Assembly: GCA_018971745.1 (NCBI GenBank)
Contig: JAGXAD010000025.1
Span: forward strand, 1 to 8,383
Direction of reading: 5' to 3'
DNA: 8,383 bases
Origin: Patescibacteria group bacterium
GTDB lineage: Bacteria; Patescibacteriota; Minisyncoccia; Sungbacterales; GWA2-42-14
Shown here: positions 5,939 to 8,383 of the stretch, piece by piece
Numbering within the stretch: position 1 is the first letter of the stretch
How the letters are laid out: each line of letters opens with the position of its first letter
The notes under the pieces: generated by a model
Databases searched by the model: none
What the model was told of the DNA's origin: nothing
Seen by the model: only the letters and a program-made list of their open reading frames with translations
Position numbers and translations under genes: made by a program

Positions 5939-6600
5939 GTTTCAATCATAGCATGATTTCCGGACAAAAGAAGTTTCGGCACCGCATATTTTTTGCCGCG
6001 ATGCGTAAATATTTCAGGCCGCGCGTAGGCGGGAACGCCGACGCCGTAACGGTTTTCTTCAAGCGATTCTCCTTTGCCGAGAAATCCGGGAATGTGGCGC
6101 GACACTGCGTCAATTACAATCATTGCGGGAAGTTCGCCGCCGGTTAAAACATACGGTCCGACGGATAATTCCTGAATTGCAAATCCTAAGTCGCGAATGA
6201 CTTTTTTGACGCGCTCGTCTACGCCTTCGTAGTGTCCCGCAATCATGATGATGCGGTCATATTTTTTTGCGAAGTTTGCCGCCGTATTCGCGGTAAATTG
6301 TTTTCCTGCGGCGGAAAATAAAATTATCAAAACTTTTGATTTTTGATTTTTGATTTTTGATTTTAAAATTGAAACAATCAAGCGCATTATTGGTTCAATT
6401 TTGACAACCATCCCTGGCCCTCCACCGTATGGCCGATCATCCACTTTTTTGTGCTTGTCGCGCGCAAATTTTCGCAAATCATGCACGCAAACATCAATAA
6501 GTTTTTTGGCTCGCGCCCGTTTCATCATGGAAGCGTTCAAATACGATTCAAATGCTTCGGGAAAAATTGTGAGAATATCAAACCTGATTTTGCTTGACAT
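5878..6600 (-). CDS. trmD: tRNA (guanine-37-N1)-methyltransferase
   Basis: This 240-aa enzyme methylates G37 of tRNAs with S-adenosylmethionine, preventing +1 frameshifts. Family motifs are DILTIFPEAF (8-17), DDRPYGGGPGMV (54-65), AGHYEGVDERV (121-131), GPYVLTGGELPA (148-159), DAVSRHIPGFLG (164-175), YARPEIF (192-198) and VPKLLLSGNH (207-216), ending in NTRDLL. Length and order fit the family. Two oddities stand out: residues about 79-89 (KSKIKNQKSK) are encoded by heptamer repeats in a surface-loop position, and the flexible interdomain loop reads EENRY (181-185) where E. coli has EDSF carrying general base D169. The start at 6600 gives MSSKIRFDIL; no Shine-Dalgarno is seen, and the codon lies under the -35 box of the divergent unit. 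The last 20 codons also encode the pilin leader. Confidence 0.96.
   Translation of the reverse strand: MSSKIRFDILTIFPEAFESYLNASMMKRARAKKLIDVCVHDLRKFARDKHKKVDDRPYGGGPGMVVKIEPIMRLIVSILKSKIKNQKSKVLIILFSAAGKQFTANTAANFAKKYDRIIMIAGHYEGVDERVKKVIRDLGFAIQELSVGPYVLTGGELPAMIVIDAVSRHIPGFLGKGESLEENRYGVGVPAYARPEIFTHRGKKYAVPKLLLSGNHAMIETWRKLHAKKKQERKNTRDLL
6334..6361 (-). repeat. Heptamer tandem repeat (4 perfect units) inside trmD
   Basis: The plus strand carries four exact TTTTGAT units. On the coding strand the unit is ATCAAAA, translated across the three codon phases as SKIKNQKSK. Seven-base units keep the frame only when flanking bases or deletions compensate. The array falls between two conserved strands of TrmD, where an extra loop is tolerable. 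Confidence 0.85.
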
Positions 6601-6622
6601 ACATTCAATAATTTGCTAACAT
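6594..6622 (+). promoter_or_regulatory. Promoter of the two-gene plus-strand unit
   Basis: TTGACA (6594-6599) is followed after 17 nt by TAACAT (6617-6622), preceded by TGC to form an extended -10. The -35 is perfect and the -10 is 4/6. The -35 overlaps the start codon of trmD on the other strand (ATG at 6600-6598). Transcription should start near 6629. Confidence 0.65.
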
Positions 6623-6660
6623 CAATGTGTTTTGATATTTAACAACAAAAGGTAAAATCA

Positions 6661-6903
6661 ATGACTCCTCGCGAGGAACGAAATCAGGCTTTGGGCTGGG
6701 CCATTGTGTTTTTCTTGTTAGCGTGCATGTTCGCCGTTCTTACCTATAATTCGTTTTCAAACGGCGCATTGAAACTTGGGGCCGCAATGATTGTTTTAAC
6801 CCTTTTAATGGCGGGGGCATGCGCTTTCTGCGCGCGGCATTTCCTGATATGCCGTCATGCGGAACGGGAAATGAAAAAAGGGAAGGAGGAAACCAACCAA
6901 TGA
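6661..6903 (+). CDS. Small membrane protein with two transmembrane segments, unknown function
   Basis: I do not recognise this 80-aa protein. It has a short charged N-terminus (TPREERNQ), two hydrophobic segments (about 11-28 and 35-57) separated by a short polar turn (NSFSNG), and a basic/acidic tail (REMKKGKEETNQ). Both ends are probably cytoplasmic. A Shine-Dalgarno-like AAAAGG (6647-6652) lies 8 nt before ATG 6661. It is the first gene of a plus-strand unit; the next ORF starts within its stop codon (ATGA at 6900-6903), which implies translational coupling. The strong promoter, ribosome site and downstream terminator support that it is a real gene. Confidence 0.7.
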   Translation: MTPREERNQALGWAIVFFLLACMFAVLTYNSFSNGALKLGAAMIVLTLLMAGACAFCARHFLICRHAEREMKKGKEETNQ

Positions 6904-6971
6904 AAGTAAAAGGATTATTTGTCCAACCGGGACCGGCCTATCATATATGTATGGCTGGAAATGGAAAATGA
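6900..6971 (+). CDS. 23-codon ORF overlapping two genes (leader peptide, or start of a frameshifted gene)
   Basis: ATG 6900 overlaps the preceding stop as ATGA and follows the strongest Shine-Dalgarno in the window (GGAAGGAGG, 6881-6889). It encodes MKVKGLFVQPGPAYHICMAG plus three residues, then TGA. The strong initiation signals contrast with the short product. The following protein continues in the +1 frame. Either this is a coupling leader, or a one-base indel (natural, programmed or sequencing) separates it from the downstream protein. A fused reading such as MKVKGLFVQPGPAY-IYVWLEMEN would look like one continuous small domain. Confidence 0.4.
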   Translation: MKVKGLFVQPGPAYHICMAGNGK

Positions 6972-7191
6972 AACCGACTGCAAAAATGCGATGTGGATGA
7001 TACATTCTGAACATCTTATCCTGCAAAATTCCAAAACAAATACAGCAGATTGTCTTTATGCGCCTATGTCGTATCAAGAAAGAAGATACAAAATTGAGTG
7101 CCGCGCGCTCGACGAAAAACGTCCGATACGAATTGGCGAGACTATCAGTATATTTGTCTTACTGCAACCAAGAAAAGATGGAAAATCGTAA
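6919..7191 (+). CDS. Hypothetical protein, 90 aa (start uncertain)
   Basis: I do not recognise this protein. It is rich in alternating polar and hydrophobic residues (IIYVWLEMEN, RYKIECRALDEKRPIRIGETISIFVLLQPR), consistent with a small beta-sheet domain. It has three cysteines (C21, C45, C61) and no membrane segment. The start is not settled: TTG 6919 has AAAAGGA only 4 nt upstream, ATG 6961 (76 aa) has a weak site, and the strong site serves ATG 6900 in another frame. The ATG 6961 start would overlap the end of the 23-codon ORF and could be read by coupling. The gene is the last of the plus-strand unit and is followed 16 nt later by a terminator. Confidence 0.55.
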   Translation: MSNRDRPIIYVWLEMENETDCKNAMWMIHSEHLILQNSKTNTADCLYAPMSYQERRYKIECRALDEKRPIRIGETISIFVLLQPRKDGKS

Positions 7192-7207
7192 AAACAAAAA
7201 GAGCAAT

Positions 7208-7234
7208 CCGCGCTTTCATCATAGCGCGGTTTTT
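7208..7234 (+). terminator. Rho-independent terminator of the plus-strand unit
   Basis: The stem CCGCGCT (7208-7214) / AGCGCGG (7223-7229) has an 8-nt loop and is followed by TTTTTATTTATTT. It ends the transcript of the two-gene unit. About 60 bp lie between it and the terminator of the convergent gene; nothing else is seen there. Confidence 0.88.
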
Positions 7235-7293
7235 ATTTATTTGTCCAAGATAATGAGCCACAAAGCGAAGTCCGATTTATTTACAAACAAATT

Positions 7294-7313
7294 AAAAAAC
7301 CCGCGAATGCGGG
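7294..7313 (-). terminator. Rho-independent terminator of the enoyl-CoA hydratase fusion gene
   Basis: On the minus strand CCCGC (7313-7309), loop ATTC, GCGGG (7304-7300) and then six T (7299-7294) follow. The hairpin begins directly after the stop codon (7316-7314). The stem is short but GC-only and the T-run is clean. Confidence 0.8.
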
Positions 7314-8383
7314 TCAATGATATTTTCTCCAGCCGAATTTCGGCTTTCGTTTTTCAAGAAACGCGCGGATGCCTTCTTCCGCGTCATCCGTTTGAAACGC
7401 CCCAGCTTTTCCTTCTTCCTCGTCCGCATCGCCTGCGATTGCGTCGCGTTCCAAATCCAATCCTTCCTCAAGCGGCAGTTGATTGCTGCGCCACATTGCG
7501 TCAAGCGCAAGTTGCGCGGAAACCGGCGCCCAACCAAACATGCGATACAGCGCGATTTTTGCGGAGAACCCCGCATATGCGATTCGGTCTTTCCAAGAAT
7601 ACTTCAGCGCCGGAAACAACCGTTTTGGCAATTGAACCGACGCGAACAACAACTTGCTCAAAAAAAATTCGCTCTGATGAGAATTTCCTAAAAATTCGTC
7701 TGAGGGAACCACGCCGTCAATAAACGGCTTTTTGACTTTTCTTGCTTTTGCGTCTAAAACCACTGGCGCGCCTTTTCTGAAACCTACGCGGCGCAATAAC
7801 CGTTGCGTTCCGCCCGCACCCGGCAAAATACCAAGCCCGACTTCGGGCAGGCGAACCTCACTTCCTTTCTCGGCAAAAATCAAATCGCACGCAAGTGCCA
7901 ATTCGTATCCACCGCCCCAACATCTTCCACGCACCAGAGCAATTACGGACGATTTGCATTCCGCAATAGCACTCATCAAATCCGCAAATGCGGTGATGGC
8001 GTAATGCGCATCCTGCCTGCTCCGCAAACACAAAGGAAATTCCTTGATATTGGCACCTACCGAAAAATTTTTGCCTCTACCGGTAAGAAAAATCGCGCGG
8101 TAGTTTTTATTTTTCAACAACCGGAATTGTTCGGTAAGTTTCTGCACGAGTTTGAGCGACAAAATATTGCCTTTGCCGTCGCCGAATGTTACGCGCGCAA
8201 CATCGCCAAATTCTTCAACATTAACGGTTGCGCCGTACGAATAAAATCCTTTTCCGGATTTTTCTCCGAGCGTATTTTTTTCAACCATCTCGTCCAAAAA
8301 TTTCGGCACAATCCAACCGCCATCGGGTTCTTGCCGCTCAAGCGACGCAATGCAATCACACACAACATCGGCGCCGACTAAAT
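7314..8383 (-). CDS. 3-hydroxyacyl-CoA dehydrogenase / enoyl-CoA hydratase fusion, C-terminal part
   Basis: The frame is open to the right edge of the window; a GTG at 8363 is internal, not the start. Numbering from that GTG, residues 1-43 match the end of a 3-hydroxyacyl-CoA dehydrogenase: a LVGADVV helix just upstream, then IVPKFLDEMVEKNTLGEKSGKGFYSY. Residues 46 onward are a crotonase-fold hydratase: oxyanion motif GKNFSVGANIKEF (97-109), WGGGYELALACD (149-160, catalytic E154) and LPEVGLGILPGAGGTQRL (172-189, catalytic E174). Both catalytic glutamates and the oxyanion glycine are present. The C-terminal extension resembles that of Bacillus FadN and similar archaeal fusions, where the dehydrogenase comes first. 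The enzyme would hydrate enoyl-CoA and oxidise 3-hydroxyacyl-CoA, as in beta-oxidation or hydroxybutyrate metabolism. The hydratase call is firm; the fusion rests on the short dehydrogenase tail. Confidence 0.88.
   Translation of the reverse strand, partial: LVGADVVCDCIASLERQEPDGGWIVPKFLDEMVEKNTLGEKSGKGFYSYGATVNVEEFGDVARVTFGDGKGNILSLKLVQKLTEQFRLLKNKNYRAIFLTGRGKNFSVGANIKEFPLCLRSRQDAHYAITAFADLMSAIAECKSSVIALVRGRCWGGGYELALACDLIFAEKGSEVRLPEVGLGILPGAGGTQRLLRRVGFRKGAPVVLDAKARKVKKPFIDGVVPSDEFLGNSHQSEFFLSKLLFASVQLPKRLFPALKYSWKDRIAYAGFSAKIALYRMFGWAPVSAQLALDAMWRSNQLPLEEGLDLERDAIAGDADEEEGKAGAFQTDDAEEGIRAFLEKRKPKFGWRKYH

Noticed and set aside
7835..7848. Short GC-rich palindrome GCCCGACTTCGGGC
   Set aside because: It lies in the conserved LPEVGLG codons of the hydratase with no T-run, so it is explained by coding.
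7803..8381. 192-codon plus-strand frame opposite the hydratase gene
   Set aside because: The minus strand carries unambiguous crotonase motifs; no start signals or family motifs are seen on the plus strand.

Overview
The window most likely comes from a Patescibacteria/CPR genome, probably Parcubacteria-like. The left edge holds the 5' end of a 16S rRNA gene on the minus strand. Its start (GATTTGATCCTGG, then GGCGGCGTGG and GGCATGCAAGTCGA) has the look I associate with CPR 16S genes. The genes are compact, short spacers are A+T-rich, and short heptamer repeats sit between and inside genes. The lineage is inferred by eye; no alignment was run.

Layout from left to right. (1) 1-627, minus: the 5' part of 16S rRNA, a hairpin-rich leader, and a consensus promoter (TTGACA-N16-TATAAT). 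(2) 4725-695, minus: a three-gene sugar operon, transcribed as a GH1 beta-glycosidase, then an EamA-type 10-TM transporter fused to a GH-A-like glycosidase domain, then a ROK-family sugar kinase. The gaps are 33 and 17 bp. (3) 4719-5350, plus: an autonomous one-gene unit with promoter, Shine-Dalgarno, a divergent DUF218/YdcF-like protein and a terminator. (4) 6600-5408, minus: trmD (tRNA m1G37 methyltransferase) overlapping a type IV pilin-like gene by 61 nt. (5) 6594-7234, plus: a second autonomous unit with a promoter, a small two-TM protein, a 23-codon overlapping ORF, a short unknown protein and a terminator. (6) 8383-7314, minus: the 3' part of a 3-hydroxyacyl-CoA dehydrogenase/enoyl-CoA hydratase fusion that runs off the window, with its own terminator.

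How the genes fit together. The sugar operon reads as a small pathway: beta-glycosides are cleaved, sugar is possibly moved across the membrane by the EamA domain, and the monosaccharide is phosphorylated by the ROK kinase. The charge pattern of the transporter predicts that its fused glycosidase domain faces outside, which would make it a membrane-tethered surface enzyme. The two plus-strand units interrupt a run of minus-strand genes, and each has its -35 box placed exactly over the start codon of the divergent minus gene.

Most unusual signals: the transporter-glycosidase fusion flanked by inverted heptamer repeats; the same heptamer family translated in frame inside trmD and the ROK gene; a palindrome-packed 129-bp in-frame insertion/duplication at the start of the GH1 gene; and the pilin signal sequence encoded inside the 3' end of trmD.
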